Shown here: piece by piece, positions 35,542 through 45,141 of the stretch | Layout of the letters: each line of letters opens with the position of its first letter | How positions within the stretch are numbered: position 1 is the first letter of the stretch | Source of the DNA: Litoreibacter meonggei | GTDB lineage: Bacteria > Pseudomonadota > Alphaproteobacteria > Rhodobacterales > Rhodobacteraceae | Assembly (NCBI RefSeq): GCF_003663885.1 | Contig: NZ_RCCE01000002.1 | Coordinates: 248,001-312,000, forward strand | Direction: 5' to 3' | DNA length: 64,000 nucleotides | The notes under the pieces: model-generated | Database searches by the model: none | What the model saw: only the letters and a program-made list of their open reading frames with translations | What the model was told of the DNA's origin: nothing | Translations under genes and position numbers: made by a program

Positions 35542-35586
35542 TTGCCAAGGTTAGGGTCGAGAGTTCGAATCTCTTCGCCCGCTCCA
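35542..35586 (+). repeat. attR: 45-bp copy of the tRNA-Gly 3' end
   Basis: Perfect match to 20617-20661. It marks the right border of the island; it lacks the 5' half of the tRNA and cannot make a tRNA. Confidence 0.95.
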
Positions 35587-35601
35587 ATTGGTAAAAAGAA
35601 A

Positions 35602-35627
35602 AAGCCTCGGCGCAAGCCGGGGCTTTT
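35602..35627. terminator. Bidirectional terminator beyond attR
   Basis: AAGCCTCGGC-GCAA-GCCGGGGCTT stem (about 10 bp) with A-run before and T-run after. On the plus strand it is placed right after the tRNA-Gly 3' copy, so it is probably the original tRNA-Gly terminator; on the minus strand it would serve the other side weakly. Confidence 0.8.
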
Positions 35628-35652
35628 CTACATCTGGAGCCTAAAGTCGGGA

Positions 35653-37299
35653 CTAAGCCGCAAGAATGTGTGCCAATGATCCTGAAACGCTCGTTCGTAC
35701 GGAACGGCCATATTGCGCCACGTTTGACCGCAATTCAGGGAAAACGTCGAATAATTCCTCACGCGCGCCGTCATGCAGACCCGGCAAACTGAAATCGCCG
35801 GGCTGGTAGCTTTCGGTCGCAATTCCGTTTGCGGTGATAACCTGGTGTCTGTCAAACATCAGGTGGTAATAACTGACCTGACCGCTTGGCAATTGGCGCA
35901 CGTTAATCCCGTCAACCATGTGACGGGCGGCAATGAGAACCTCTTCGTGACCAAAATAAAGCTGTGGCAGATGTCCTTCGCGCAAGATGCGATGCTGCGG
36001 CGAAACACGTAGGGGCAGTGCGTTACCCATCGCCCCGGCTATAAATTCGATTGGTGCATGGCGGGCGCTTGCCTTCATGTGACGACTACCAACCCACCGA
36101 ATAGGCTGCGGGCCGTCATCCCGCGTCAGAACCAGATCACCCACGCGCAACGCCTCGACGAGTCTAGGTCCGCTAGGGGTCTCGATTAGTGTTCCATCGC
36201 AAAAGCAGATCGGCGCCGCGTTGAAAGTCACGAAAGCGCTGTCGGTATTCCCGTCTGTGTCCTCGATCGTATAGCTGAAGGATGTCTGACCGGTCGCACC
36301 ACCTGTGTTGACCAAGGTGATGGTGCCGTTGGCATTCAGCGTAACGTCCTGCCCTGTTGCCAGCGTCACTGTTTGCCCAGAGACAACGTTCACACCATTG
36401 ATTTGGGTTATGGTTAGCGCTTGTCCAGTAGGATCAGAGTCATTGGCAAGGATATTGACCGTCTTGGGATTGCTGCCAAAGGTATTAATCCCCGTGTCAT
36501 CGGTTGCGATCGGATCTGTGTCGGACGTGTCTGGCACATTGTTCGACGCTATGACGATAGAGCTGTCATAAGCAGTGTCACCGACATCGGCGATCCCGAT
36601 CATCAAGTCGTAAGACACGCCCGGCGTGACGGGAATATCAAGTGATAGCGTAACCGTGAACCCGTCCATCTCGGTCGCGTAGGTTCCGCTGGCGTTGTCG
36701 ACATATAGGTTCGGATTTGCGCTATCGAATTGGCCGTTGCCCGGATTGGGGTCGTTGGCCTCTGAGCCATTGGACGGGTTGAAGGTGCCAGCATTGTTGA
36801 TCCCGTTCACCGATATCTCACCGGATCCCACCGAAATCGGCTGCGTTACGCCATTCAGTTGAACCAAAGCAATGTCGTTAAAGTTCGAATAGACGTACTC
36901 GTTATATTCTTCCGAGTAGAAGCGAAACTCTATGTTGATTGACGTTTGGCCAGGCTCTGGCGTGAAATTGATCTCTAGAAAAGACGCATCGAAGGTGCTC
37001 TGTCCCGCAGCCGCATTGAACGCGGCATTACCGTCAATACCCGCGGTGTTTGTCGTCGTGCCACCGCCCGTGTTGTTCGCACCGGTTGCATTGGCGAATG
37101 AGGCGACGTTGCCGGTCGAGAAAATAACACCGGAGTCAGACGGAAGGACACCCGGGTTCGTGGTATCCCCGTCGGTATATGTAGCCGACGATCCCGACGC
37201 ACCAGAATAGGTCGCAGAGTTGATGGTAAACCCTGACCCCAAAATTTCTGACGCCATCGCTACTGCGCTGGCGCTGGTATCTGCGTTTAACGCCGCCAC
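35653..37299 (-). CDS. Secreted Hint-domain protein with choice-of-anchor-type N-terminus
   Basis: 548 aa. The N-terminal half is Gly/Ser/Thr/Asn-rich and acidic, of the choice-of-anchor-L type (about 15-240; FRFYSEEYNEYVYSNFND). Then a short cadherin/Ig-like module (about 250-355, NILANDSDPTGQ). The last 180 aa are a Hint domain of the Rhodobacteraceae type, starting CFCDGTLIETPSGPRLVEAL. No classical signal peptide; such proteins are often exported by type I systems and the Hint part may self-process. First chromosomal gene beyond the island. Confidence 0.88.
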   Translation of the reverse strand: MAALNADTSASAVAMASEILGSGFTINSATYSGASGSSATYTDGDTTNPGVLPSDSGVIFSTGNVASFANATGANNTGGGTTTNTAGIDGNAAFNAAAGQSTFDASFLEINFTPEPGQTSINIEFRFYSEEYNEYVYSNFNDIALVQLNGVTQPISVGSGEISVNGINNAGTFNPSNGSEANDPNPGNGQFDSANPNLYVDNASGTYATEMDGFTVTLSLDIPVTPGVSYDLMIGIADVGDTAYDSSIVIASNNVPDTSDTDPIATDDTGINTFGSNPKTVNILANDSDPTGQALTITQINGVNVVSGQTVTLATGQDVTLNANGTITLVNTGGATGQTSFSYTIEDTDGNTDSAFVTFNAAPICFCDGTLIETPSGPRLVEALRVGDLVLTRDDGPQPIRWVGSRHMKASARHAPIEFIAGAMGNALPLRVSPQHRILREGHLPQLYFGHEEVLIAARHMVDGINVRQLPSGQVSYYHLMFDRHQVITANGIATESYQPGDFSLPGLHDGAREELFDVFPELRSNVAQYGRSVRTSVSGSLAHILAA

Positions 37300-37566
37300 T
37301 TGGCAAACCTTTCTAAATACTCTTGTTGGAACAATCGCCTAGGGGTGTTCGAAATATGGCGCGAGGGTGGAGAATTTACGAAAACTGCACAGATTTGCAG
37401 CTTTTAAGCCAATCGCGGTCAACCTTATGCCACGTTATCCACCTCGCTAACGCTGCATCGAACTATTTCGGCATTTTCGCGACAGCTACTTTCCGGCCAT
37501 ACGCGCCCCCTTGGCCTGCACGACCGCCCTGCGTATAAGGCAGCCAATTGCCTGAAGGAGAGACCG

Positions 37567-38154
37567 ATGCGGACAGCTAAAATCACCCGCAGCACTGCTG
37601 AGACTGATATTTCTGTCGAGATCAACCTCGACGGCACCGGCGTGTATGACAACCAAACTGGGGTTGGCTTCTTCGACCACATGTTGGACCAACTGGCCCG
37701 CCACGCGCTGATCGACATGAAAATCAGCGCCAAAGGCGATTTACATATCGACGACCACCACACCGTCGAAGACACTGGCATCGCGCTTGGTCAGGCTCTG
37801 GCGGAGGCGCTAGGCGACAAGCGCGGCATCCGTCGCTATGGAGAATGTCACCTTGCCATGGACGACGCTCAGGTGCGTTGTGCTCTGGACTTGTCCGCCC
37901 GCCCGTTTCTCATTTGTAATCTTGAAATTCCTACCCAGAAAATCGGCACCTTCGATACCGAATTGGTGCGCGAATTCTTTCAAGCGTTTTCGACCCATGG
38001 CGGTATCACGTTGCATATTGATCGCCTGCACGGGTTTAACAGCCACCACATCGTGGAAGCGGCGTTCAAAGCTGTGGCGCGGGCGTTGCGCAGTGCGGTC
38101 GAGACCGATCCGCGCAAGTCCGACGCTATCCCGTCCACCAAGGGCACACTTTGA
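37567..38154 (+). CDS. hisB: Imidazoleglycerol-phosphate dehydratase
   Basis: 195 aa, monofunctional HisB. Metal-binding His clusters [29 protein letters not shown] and [20 protein letters not shown]. Sixth step of histidine synthesis. Good GGAG ribosome site before the ATG. Followed by hisH after 51 bp. Confidence 0.97.
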   Translation: MRTAKITRSTAETDISVEINLDGTGVYDNQTGVGFFDHMLDQLARHALIDMKISAKGDLHIDDHHTVEDTGIALGQALAEALGDKRGIRRYGECHLAMDDAQVRCALDLSARPFLICNLEIPTQKIGTFDTELVREFFQAFSTHGGITLHIDRLHGFNSHHIVEAAFKAVARALRSAVETDPRKSDAIPSTKGTL

Positions 38155-38205
38155 TGGCGCGTAGCCGCACCGTCGAAGCCTTTTGATCTTTATCGGAGCA
38201 TCCCT

Positions 38206-38856
38206 ATGCTGACCGTTCTCGTCGACTATGACAGTGGTAATCTGCACTCTGCAGAGAAGTCTTTTCAACGCATGTCCGCCGAAGTGAATGGTGGTGATGT
38301 TATTGTGTCGTCTAAACCTGAGGATGTTGCGCGCGCGGACCGGATTGTGCTGCCCGGCGACGGAGCATTTCCTGCCTGTCGCAACGCCCTAACCCGTGAC
38401 CGCGCCGCCCTATTCGAGGCGATTGTCTTATCAGTGATCGACAAAGGACGCCCCTTCATGGGGATCTGCGTCGGCATGCAGATGATGGCCAGCTGGGGCC
38501 ATGAATATGAAGATACCAAAGGCTTCGACTGGATCGCTGGTGATATCTCGAAGATCACCCCGTCTGACCCATCGCTGAAAGTGCCTCATATGGGGTGGAA
38601 CGACCTGATTTTAAGTTCCACAGAGCCACGGCATCCTGTTCTGAACGGTATCGAGACAGGTAACCACGCCTATTTCGTGCACTCTTACAGTTTTCGGGTC
38701 GCAAATCCCGCACATCGCTTGGCGCATGTGGATTATGGGGGCGACATCACCGCAGTGGTCGGCCGTGACAATATGATCGGCATGCAGTTCCACCCGGAGA
38801 AAAGCCAACAAACCGGCCTTCGTATGATTGGTAATTTTTTGAGCTGGAAACCCTGA
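38206..38856 (+). CDS. hisH: Imidazole glycerol phosphate synthase, glutamine amidotransferase subunit
   Basis: 216 aa. Class I glutamine amidotransferase: nucleophile Cys in MGICVGMQMM and the His-Glu pair in GMQFHPEKSQQTG. It passes ammonia to HisF, encoded about 2 kb downstream. Confidence 0.97.
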   Translation: MLTVLVDYDSGNLHSAEKSFQRMSAEVNGGDVIVSSKPEDVARADRIVLPGDGAFPACRNALTRDRAALFEAIVLSVIDKGRPFMGICVGMQMMASWGHEYEDTKGFDWIAGDISKITPSDPSLKVPHMGWNDLILSSTEPRHPVLNGIETGNHAYFVHSYSFRVANPAHRLAHVDYGGDITAVVGRDNMIGMQFHPEKSQQTGLRMIGNFLSWKP

Positions 38857-38859
38857 AGT

Positions 38860-39015
38860 CTACCAGTTCATTGCCAGCACTGGCACGCCTTTCGCGTCGC
38901 TGTCGGAGAGCAGTTGCACCCAACCGTCGACACCGGCCAAGGGTATCGCGACCTGAATTGGCGAACACCCCGCTGCAAGCGTGCAGCCGCATATCAAAGC
39001 AAACGCAAGTTTCAT
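38860..39015 (-). CDS. Very small lipoprotein
   Basis: 51 aa. Lipoprotein signal MKLAFALICGCTLAAGCSPI with lipobox AAGC. The mature part is about 34 aa (VQLLSDSDAKGVPVLAMNW at the end). GGGAG before the ATG. Convergent to hisH with a 3-bp gap. Function unknown; small lipoproteins at this place in his loci are seen in relatives. Confidence 0.65.
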   Translation of the reverse strand: MKLAFALICGCTLAAGCSPIQVAIPLAGVDGWVQLLSDSDAKGVPVLAMNW

Positions 39016-39146
39016 TGCCCACTCCCTATATCCACTGATTATTTGACCTAACCAAACCATCGGCGGCGGGAGCTAAAATTTGATGAACGGGAAAAACGAA
39101 AAAGGCCGAGACTGAATCCCGACCCTAAACTCGTGGACGATCCGTC

Positions 39147-39533
39147 TTACTTGATGCGTGTCCAAGTTTGCTTGGAACAAAGCAACCCACCCGCGATACA
39201 ACCCGCGAGTTTCAGGCTATTCGCGGCCAGATCGATCTTGCCGATGTAGATCTTGTTGTTAGATGGGCGCCAGACTTTACCCTCGTATTTGCCACCACCG
39301 ACGGGCTTCATCGAGCGCACAATCTGCTTGCCAAGATTTGGCGATTTGTATTCACCGGCCTCGTTGAACGTCCGCGAAATGGTGCCACATATCGCTGCCC
39401 CGCACGTCTTGATCGTAACATGTGCGTAAGCACCGTCATCAACCTGGGTTTTCCAGACACCTTCTGCCGGATCGGCCATCGCCTGCCCTGCAAATGCCAC
39501 AGCAAACGCTGCTGCAAACTTAAGTGATTTCAT
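39147..39533 (-). CDS. DUF2147 family secreted protein
   Basis: 128 aa. Signal peptide MKSLKFAAAFAVAFAGQAMA, then a DUF2147 domain starting DPAEGVWKTQVDDGAYAHVTI, with paired Cys (CGAAICG, CIAGGLLC). Periplasmic; role unknown, sometimes linked to envelope stress or adhesion. Confidence 0.85.
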   Translation of the reverse strand: MKSLKFAAAFAVAFAGQAMADPAEGVWKTQVDDGAYAHVTIKTCGAAICGTISRTFNEAGEYKSPNLGKQIVRSMKPVGGGKYEGKVWRPSNNKIYIGKIDLAANSLKLAGCIAGGLLCSKQTWTRIK

Positions 39534-39651
39534 GATTTCCTCCCTGTTCTGGGGACAATGGTGCGAAATACAGGGCGCAAATCAAGCGTGACGTTGGGGC
39601 GCGGATGTGGAATAGACCGCGCAAATACAGCTTACACGAAGGCCTGACGCT

Positions 39652-40374
39652 ATGATCCTTTACCCTGCAATCGACCTCAAAGACGGCAACTGCGTCCGGC
39701 TCTATAAGGGGGAAATGGAGCAAGCCACTGTCTTCAATGACGATCCGGCAGCTCAGGCCTTGGCCTTTGTCGAGGCGGGGTGTGAATGGTTGCATCTGGT
39801 TGATCTAAACGGTGCATTTGCGGGGGAGCCTGTAAACGGTGCCGCCGTGGATGCGATTTTAGAGCAAACCAAGGTTCCAGCACAGCTCGGCGGCGGTATA
39901 CGCGATATGGCGACAATCGAACGGTGGTTGGAAAAAGGTCTGGCCCGCGTGATCCTCGGCACCGTGGCTGTTGAGAACCCGGACCTTGTCCGTGAAGCGG
40001 CACGAGCCTACCCCGGTCACGTCGCAATCGGATTGGATGCGCGAAACGGTATGGTCGCAACCCGCGGTTGGGCGGAAGAAACCGACATAGAAGTCACGGC
40101 ACTGGCCCGCCAGTTCGAGGACGCAGGCGTAGCCGCGCTGATCTACACAGACATTAACCGCGACGGAGCCATGCAGGGCCCGAACGTAGAGGCCACGGCA
40201 GCTCTGTCGCGCGCTGTATCAATCCCGGTGATCGCATCGGGCGGCGTGTCGTCGCTGGACGACTTGCGTGCGCTCAAAGCGACCGGCGCACCACTGAACG
40301 GCGCTATTTCAGGCCGAGCGCTTTATGACGGCGCGATCGACCTGAAAGAGGCGTTGGACTTGCTGAAAGCCTAA
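39652..40374 (+). CDS. hisA: ProFAR isomerase
   Basis: 240 aa, TIM barrel. Catalytic Asp near the N-terminus in [17 protein letters not shown] and the second Asp in [15 protein letters not shown]-terminal phosphate site [11 protein letters not shown]. Fourth step of histidine synthesis. Opposite strand to its immediate neighbours. Confidence 0.97.
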   Translation: MILYPAIDLKDGNCVRLYKGEMEQATVFNDDPAAQALAFVEAGCEWLHLVDLNGAFAGEPVNGAAVDAILEQTKVPAQLGGGIRDMATIERWLEKGLARVILGTVAVENPDLVREAARAYPGHVAIGLDARNGMVATRGWAEETDIEVTALARQFEDAGVAALIYTDINRDGAMQGPNVEATAALSRAVSIPVIASGGVSSLDDLRALKATGAPLNGAISGRALYDGAIDLKEALDLLKA

Positions 40375-40378
40375 ACCC

Positions 40379-40819
40379 CTACTTCGCAGCCGCGCCAGTA
40401 AGTTTACCCAGAGCGCCCTGCATCGTTTTCACAAACGGCGCGTCGGCTGGAATATCCAGATCAGCGAACATATCTACCGGATCTTCGTAGACAAGAACCG
40501 ATCCGCCATCGGCCTCGTGCACAGCGACCTTCAACGGCAAATATAACGACGCGCGTATATCCGTATTCATAGCGGGCGTTCCAAGCTTGGGATTGCCAAA
40601 AATCAGCACTTGAGCCGCAGGCAATTTCAGATCAACGCTTGCGGCCCCCTTTTGGTGATCAATCCGCGCGAAGACCGTCGCACCCGCATTGCCCACGGCG
40701 GCCTCCAAGGCATCCATGGTTTCAGCCACTGATTTACTGGATTTTACAGTGATTAGATCGGCAAAGGCAGGCATAGCAACACTCACGATTATGGCCGCAG
40801 ACATAATTATCTGACGCAT
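40379..40819 (-). CDS. DUF302 family secreted protein
   Basis: 146 aa from the ATG at 40819 (GGAGA upstream). Signal peptide [20 protein letters not shown]. The DUF302 domain is in the middle ([20 protein letters not shown] is the signature). Periplasmic; function unknown. Convergent with hisA, 4 bp between the stops. Confidence 0.88.
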   Translation of the reverse strand: MRQIIMSAAIIVSVAMPAFADLITVKSSKSVAETMDALEAAVGNAGATVFARIDHQKGAASVDLKLPAAQVLIFGNPKLGTPAMNTDIRASLYLPLKVAVHEADGGSVLVYEDPVDMFADLDIPADAPFVKTMQGALGKLTGAAAK

Positions 40820-40942
40820 GATAGGTCTCCTCATAATACAATGGCGATTACAACACGACACCTACACCGAAAACACCAATCACTTCGCTGGCATCGGCAA
40901 GGAATTGCCGTTACACCAAGCTCGCAAACCGGAGCCGCCATT

Positions 40943-41707
40943 ATGCTGAAGACACGCATCATCCCCTGCCTCGACGTCAAAGACGGCCGCGTGGTCAAGG
41001 GCATCAACTTCGTTGACCTGATCGACGCTGGCGACCCTGTGGAGGCGGCGAAAGCCTATGACGCGGCTGGCGCGGACGAGCTTTGCTTTCTTGATATCAA
41101 CGCCACCCATGAGAACCGTGGAACCATGTTCGACGTGGTCACCCGCACTGCAGAGGCTTGCTATATCCCGCTGACGGTCGGCGGTGGCGTGCGGAGCCAT
41201 GAAGACGTGCGCAAGCTGCTGCTGGCCGGAGCCGACAAGGTGAGTTTCAACTCAGCCGCCGTCGCCAATCCCGATGTCGTGGCGGAAGCCGCAGACCGGT
41301 TTGGCTCGCAATGCATAGTGGTCGCTATCGACGCCAAAACCGTGTCGCCGGGCAAGTGGGAAATCTTCACCCATGGGGGGCGCAAGTCCACTGGAATTGA
41401 CGCCGTCGAGTTCGCGAAAACTGTTGTGGCCAAGGGCGCAGGGGAAATATTGCTGACCTCCATGGATCGCGACGGCACACGCGCAGGGTTCAACCTGCCC
41501 CTGACCCGCGCCATTGCCGATGCAGTGTCAGTTCCCGTGATCGCATCTGGCGGGGTGGGCACGTTGGATCACCTTGTCGAAGGGGTCACCAAGGGTCACG
41601 CCGATGCCGTGCTGGCGGCGTCGATCTTCCACTTTGGCGATTTCACCATTGCCCAAGCCAAAGCCCATATGGCCGAGGCCGGGCTGAACATGAGGTTGGG
41701 CGCATGA
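40943..41707 (+). CDS. hisF: Imidazole glycerol phosphate synthase cyclase subunit
   Basis: 254 aa. TIM barrel with catalytic Asp11 in [15 protein letters not shown] and Asp130 in [12 protein letters not shown]. Forms a complex with HisH. The open frame extends upstream to 40841 but the ATG at 40943 gives the universal HisF N-terminus. Overlaps hisE by 4 bp. Confidence 0.97.
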   Translation: MLKTRIIPCLDVKDGRVVKGINFVDLIDAGDPVEAAKAYDAAGADELCFLDINATHENRGTMFDVVTRTAEACYIPLTVGGGVRSHEDVRKLLLAGADKVSFNSAAVANPDVVAEAADRFGSQCIVVAIDAKTVSPGKWEIFTHGGRKSTGIDAVEFAKTVVAKGAGEILLTSMDRDGTRAGFNLPLTRAIADAVSVPVIASGGVGTLDHLVEGVTKGHADAVLAASIFHFGDFTIAQAKAHMAEAGLNMRLGA

Positions 41708-42012
41708 CATTAGACGAGTTGGAAACCATTATCATTTCTCGCAAAGCTGCGGACCCTGACGGATCGTGGACAGCCAAGCTGTTGGCCAAAGGTCCAGATA
41801 AATGTGCTGAAAAGTTTGGCGAAGAAGCCATTGAAGCCATCATAGCGGCCGCGAAGAACGACCGTAGCAACCTTACATCTGAAGCCGCCGACGTGCTGTA
41901 TCACCTGCTGGTGATGCTCGCGTCACGCGACGTCGCTCTGAGTGATGTTATGGCTGTACTTGCGGCCCGCACAGGCCAGTCCGGCATTTCCGAGAAAGCA
42001 GCGCGCAGCTAG
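41704..42012 (+). CDS. hisE: Phosphoribosyl-ATP pyrophosphatase
   Basis: 102 aa, alpha-helical MazG-like. Metal-binding motif [14 protein letters not shown] and [14 protein letters not shown]. Second step of histidine synthesis. Coupled to hisF. Confidence 0.96.
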   Translation: MTLDELETIIISRKAADPDGSWTAKLLAKGPDKCAEKFGEEAIEAIIAAAKNDRSNLTSEAADVLYHLLVMLASRDVALSDVMAVLAARTGQSGISEKAARS

Positions 42013-42016
42013 CGCG

Positions 42017-43069
42017 TCACCGCAACCAAAGCTTTGCCCGTTTGATCTGGTTTCGTATGGCCTGCTCGCGGCGTGGAAGATTGCTACGGTCAAACATATC
42101 GCGCACCTTGTGGCCCTTTCTCTGGTAGACGATGCGCCGGATCGGCTCGTATTGCTTGAGCACTTTTTTCAGCTTGTTAGGCGCAGCGGTCTCTTCCAAC
42201 AAGCGCACAACCTCATCGCGTTCACGCGCATAAAGCAGCGGTAAAACTCGATAGTGACATGTCACTTCATGATCGAGCATGTCGGAAACTTCGGGTACGC
42301 GACCACCACCAAATGAGTGGATCGTCAGAGGCAGCGCCACCTGATCAAGCCACGGCTTCATCTCTTGGCACACAAGCTCTTCCGGAGGATCGTCGCGGAT
42401 GAGGCGCGCGTAGTCCAAGAAACGGTCGCCGAACTCTCTTGGGCAACGGAAGTAGAAAAAGCCTGCATTGAAATAGAGGTAGCGGCGCCAGTATTCGTCA
42501 GGGTAGCTGGTATCAAGTGAGCTTTCAAAATCCAGACCGAACTTGTTGTAGAGCGACCCCCAGATTTGATTATACCCGGGGCCGTATAGTTCCTGCTGTG
42601 GCCAGGTATTCTCTCGCTTCATTGATGCTGTTGGGCGATCAAAATCGAACGGAACAGTGCTTAAGTCGCCCGTGATCAGCGTGTCAGTATCTAAAAACAG
42701 AAAGGGCTCATCTTCGGGCAATATCTGCAGGGCCTCGATCTTATTGCCATACGGATACGCCCCCCCAAAAACTTGGTTCTCGAATGGTATGATTTCCGCG
42801 CCAAGCGCACCAAGTGCCTCTCGTACATCATTGTTGGCCATGCGTGGATCGGTATCCCAACGATGATTATTCTGCGGCTCCGCGACAATCACACGGCCTT
42901 TGAAATTCGGATTAGTGTGGCGCAACGAGGCCACTTGCAAAAGCGCCTCGAATTGCAGCCGACCACCCTGCCCCACCATCATAATATTGAAGTCTTGGAC
43001 TTTAGCCGGTTTCGTCTTTTTCGGCGTGGTCGCTGCCGTTTTGGATTTCGTCTTGCTGCTCTTCGCCAT
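42017..43069 (-). CDS. Glycosyltransferase-like protein
   Basis: 350 aa from the ATG at 43069. A Lys/Thr-rich N-terminal tail (MAKSSKTKSKTAATTPKKTK), then a GT-A-like fold with FLDTDTLITGDL providing a DxD-type metal site (about residues 120-130). The C-terminus is basic. No membrane segment. Donor and acceptor unknown. Convergent with hisE, 4 bp apart. Confidence 0.7.
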   Translation of the reverse strand: MAKSSKTKSKTAATTPKKTKPAKVQDFNIMMVGQGGRLQFEALLQVASLRHTNPNFKGRVIVAEPQNNHRWDTDPRMANNDVREALGALGAEIIPFENQVFGGAYPYGNKIEALQILPEDEPFLFLDTDTLITGDLSTVPFDFDRPTASMKRENTWPQQELYGPGYNQIWGSLYNKFGLDFESSLDTSYPDEYWRRYLYFNAGFFYFRCPREFGDRFLDYARLIRDDPPEELVCQEMKPWLDQVALPLTIHSFGGGRVPEVSDMLDHEVTCHYRVLPLLYARERDEVVRLLEETAAPNKLKKVLKQYEPIRRIVYQRKGHKVRDMFDRSNLPRREQAIRNQIKRAKLWLR

Positions 43070-43213
43070 CTGGTCACTTCTTTTTGCTTGGTCGGAGCAT
43101 AGGGTCAAAGTGTCCACGCCGGAAGTCATATGGCCGATGGTGTGCTAAAAGTTTGCGTCATCCCCGCAAGTTGCGCGATACTGGAGGCAAGCCCACAAAC
43201 CGGAGCCTCACGA

Positions 43214-43621
43214 ATGCGCGTTTTCCTCATTGCACTGTCACTTCTGTTACCTAGTCTCTGCGCCGCGCAAAATTTCACCACATCAGCTGGCGTGAAGCCA
43301 ATTCTGGAACTGATCCGCCCGCAATGGATCGCAATCAGGCCCTATGACGGCCAAGACCTGCTTTATATGACGACCCTGCTGACCTATCGTTGCGGTATTG
43401 AGCAGATCCGGTTTTCCTACAATGGCGGAGAGTTACAGGTTTGGGACGGGGAGCCATGTTACTGGGACGAAGCCTCCCCCATGGCGTTGAAAGTTGAAAC
43501 GCACCTTCCATATGCTGTCGCGCCGCTTGATAGCTTGCAAACCGTGACCATCAATCTGCTGTTCGACGACGGCACCACGATGGAGCAGAGCTATCAGCGC
43601 AAAGATGTCCAAATCAACTAA
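43214..43621 (+). CDS. Secreted protein of unknown function
   Basis: 135 aa from the ATG at 43214. Signal peptide MRVFLIALSLLLPSLCAAQ. Two Cys in the mature part (YRCGIEQIRF, GEPCYWDE) may form a disulfide. Divergent from the glycosyltransferase-like gene. Conserved-looking hypothetical, family not recognised. Confidence 0.7.
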   Translation: MRVFLIALSLLLPSLCAAQNFTTSAGVKPILELIRPQWIAIRPYDGQDLLYMTTLLTYRCGIEQIRFSYNGGELQVWDGEPCYWDEASPMALKVETHLPYAVAPLDSLQTVTINLLFDDGTTMEQSYQRKDVQIN

Positions 43622-43646
43622 CCGTCGGGATACCTAATCGGTCCAG

Positions 43647-44234
43647 TCAACTTGAAACCAGTGCCGCTGCTGCTGTCGACCTCATCACTTCGATGTAGCG
43701 ATCCTGTGTCCAGCCACAGTCCTTTCTAAGCATCTCCCAATTGCGGACTGACAAAAGTGTCCAGAGGAAATCTGTGGCCTCAGCTTCCGAAAGCCCAACT
43801 ACAAGTTTGCCGTCATCTTTAAGTGCAGAAACCGCAGCAGCACAGCCGTGGCGGACGGCGTGCATGCGGTCATTCCACGCCAACATCGCTTCTTCGTCAC
43901 TATCCTTGATGGCCAAAAGAGCTTTGGAAACTCCGTAGACAGTTGGGATATATCCCCCCCAAAAATTGATCCATGCTGAAAGCCTTTCAATACCTGAATT
44001 GGCCGCCCTGCTTTCGATGAGCTTACCTTCGATTTCATGAAGTTCGTCTAGGTAACGCGTTGTGGCGACGAGCAATTCCGCGCGGTTCGGGAAGTGAAGA
44101 TACAACGCTTGCCTGCTGATTTTCGCAGCCTTGGCAATGTCGGACATTCGCACCGCGCTACCACCTCCTGCTTCTAAAAGGTTCAGAGTGGCAAGAAGTA
44201 TGCGATCGCGAGTTGAGTTTATTTTACTTGACAT
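43647..44234 (-). CDS. TetR family transcriptional regulator
   Basis: 195 aa from the ATG at 44234. N-terminal TetR HTH (about 10-55, MSDIAKAAKISRQALYLHFP). Divergent from an NAD(P)-binding protein gene and separated from it by a strong palindrome, so it most likely represses that gene and itself. Confidence 0.85.
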   Translation of the reverse strand: MSSKINSTRDRILLATLNLLEAGGGSAVRMSDIAKAAKISRQALYLHFPNRAELLVATTRYLDELHEIEGKLIESRAANSGIERLSAWINFWGGYIPTVYGVSKALLAIKDSDEEAMLAWNDRMHAVRHGCAAAVSALKDDGKLVVGLSEAEATDFLWTLLSVRNWEMLRKDCGWTQDRYIEVMRSTAAAALVSS

Positions 44235-44267
44235 GATGTAAAGTTGCTCGTTATTTCGGCACATGTC

Positions 44268-44288
44268 AACTTGACGCCGTGTCAAGTT
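44268..44288. promoter_or_regulatory. TetR-type operator between divergent genes
   Basis: AACTTGAC-(5 nt)-GTCAAGTT, a perfect 8-bp inverted repeat. It lies between the TetR gene (start 44234) and the NAD(P)-binding protein gene (44317). A related ACTTGACA half-site lies at the TetR start. Confidence 0.75.
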
Positions 44289-44316
44289 TCGAATCTAAAT
44301 TTTGGAGGACGCAAAA

Positions 44317-44946
44317 ATGAAAACGATTGTATTCGGCGCATCCGGCACTGTTGGAAAACTGGCGGTGCAGCAGATGTTGGACGACGGACACGAAGTCACC
44401 GCCTTTTCACGCAACCCCGAAAAACTCTCCATAGACCACCCAAAACTGTCCTACATCGCCGGAGACGCCCTTTCCGCGCACTCGGTCGCGAATGCGGTTA
44501 GTGGACACGACGCGGTCGTCATTACGCTGGGGTCTGGCATGTCGCGAAAAAGCAAAATCCGGTCCCAAGGAACGCTGAACATTATTCAGGCCATGCAGCG
44601 GCACGGTGTCCAACGGTTAATTTGTCAATCCACCCTTGGCGCACATGAAAGCTGGAGCAACCTGAACTTCTTTTGGAAGCGCATAATGTTTGGGGCACTC
44701 CTCCGACCGGTTTTTCAGGATCACGAGCTGCAAGAAAACTTCGTGCGCGCCAGTGGCCTGGAGTGGACAATTGTCCGACCCAGCGCATTTGCAGATGGCC
44801 CGGCTACCGGAGCCTACAAGGAAGACATCAAGCCGATGGATCGCGCCCTCACGCTAAGTATCTCGCGCGCCGACATCGCTAAATTTCTGGCCCGCCAGCT
44901 ATCCGAACTTCAATACGCGCAGCGTGCCGTTGGAATTTCGAACTGA
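44317..44946 (+). CDS. NAD(P)-binding atypical SDR (NmrA-like)
   Basis: 209 aa from the ATG at 44317 with GGAGGA upstream. Dinucleotide motif VFGASGTVGKLAVQQM at the N-terminus (GxxGxxG form), and PSAFADGPATGAYK later. NmrA/SDR-like proteins act as redox sensors or small reductases. Divergently controlled by the TetR protein. Confidence 0.85.
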   Translation: MKTIVFGASGTVGKLAVQQMLDDGHEVTAFSRNPEKLSIDHPKLSYIAGDALSAHSVANAVSGHDAVVITLGSGMSRKSKIRSQGTLNIIQAMQRHGVQRLICQSTLGAHESWSNLNFFWKRIMFGALLRPVFQDHELQENFVRASGLEWTIVRPSAFADGPATGAYKEDIKPMDRALTLSISRADIAKFLARQLSELQYAQRAVGISN

Positions 44947-45141
44947 GTGTTTGGTAGCTTTGGAACGTAACCTCACGGCCTGAGCAATTGTTTTGGCGTG
45001 AGAGGTGAAATTCCAAAACCCGTCTTAGGACGGTGATCTCGAAGTAAACTTCCAGAGAAATTCAGCGACCAGTATTGGGAAATGAAGTCTCTTCAAACGT
45101 AACTAACTCAAGGCCAGAAGAGTTGGCCTGTGGGTCAAAAA

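Larger units (their letters stand above)
20617..35586. mobile_element. Integrative genomic island in tRNA-Gly
   Basis: About 15 kb between perfect 45-bp repeats. It carries a tyrosine integrase beside attL, an excisionase-like gene, two serine recombinases, a CI/Cro-like control region and a type I restriction operon with an OLD nuclease. No conjugation, replication or phage structural genes are seen, so it looks like a non-self-transmissible defence island. Confidence 0.93.
35323..35652. other. Right end of island and junction, no gene
   Basis: About 330 bp holding the paired TTGCCAAA repeats (35420-35436), a 12-bp direct repeat GGCAGCCCAATT (35486-35497 and 35532-35543), attR, and the terminator at 35602. 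A leftward ORF over attR carries the EIRTLDPN string, a well-known artefact of reading a tRNA gene backwards. Confidence 0.7.

Noticed and set aside
35319-35615. Leftward ORF over attR with GAGEEIRTLDPNLG
   Set aside because: The string comes from the reverse complement of the tRNA-Gly 3' copy, a common artefact; the rest is not gene-like.
45085-45141. AGGCCA-TGGCCT hairpin downstream of the NAD(P)-binding gene
   Set aside because: 6-bp stem without a T-run on either strand.
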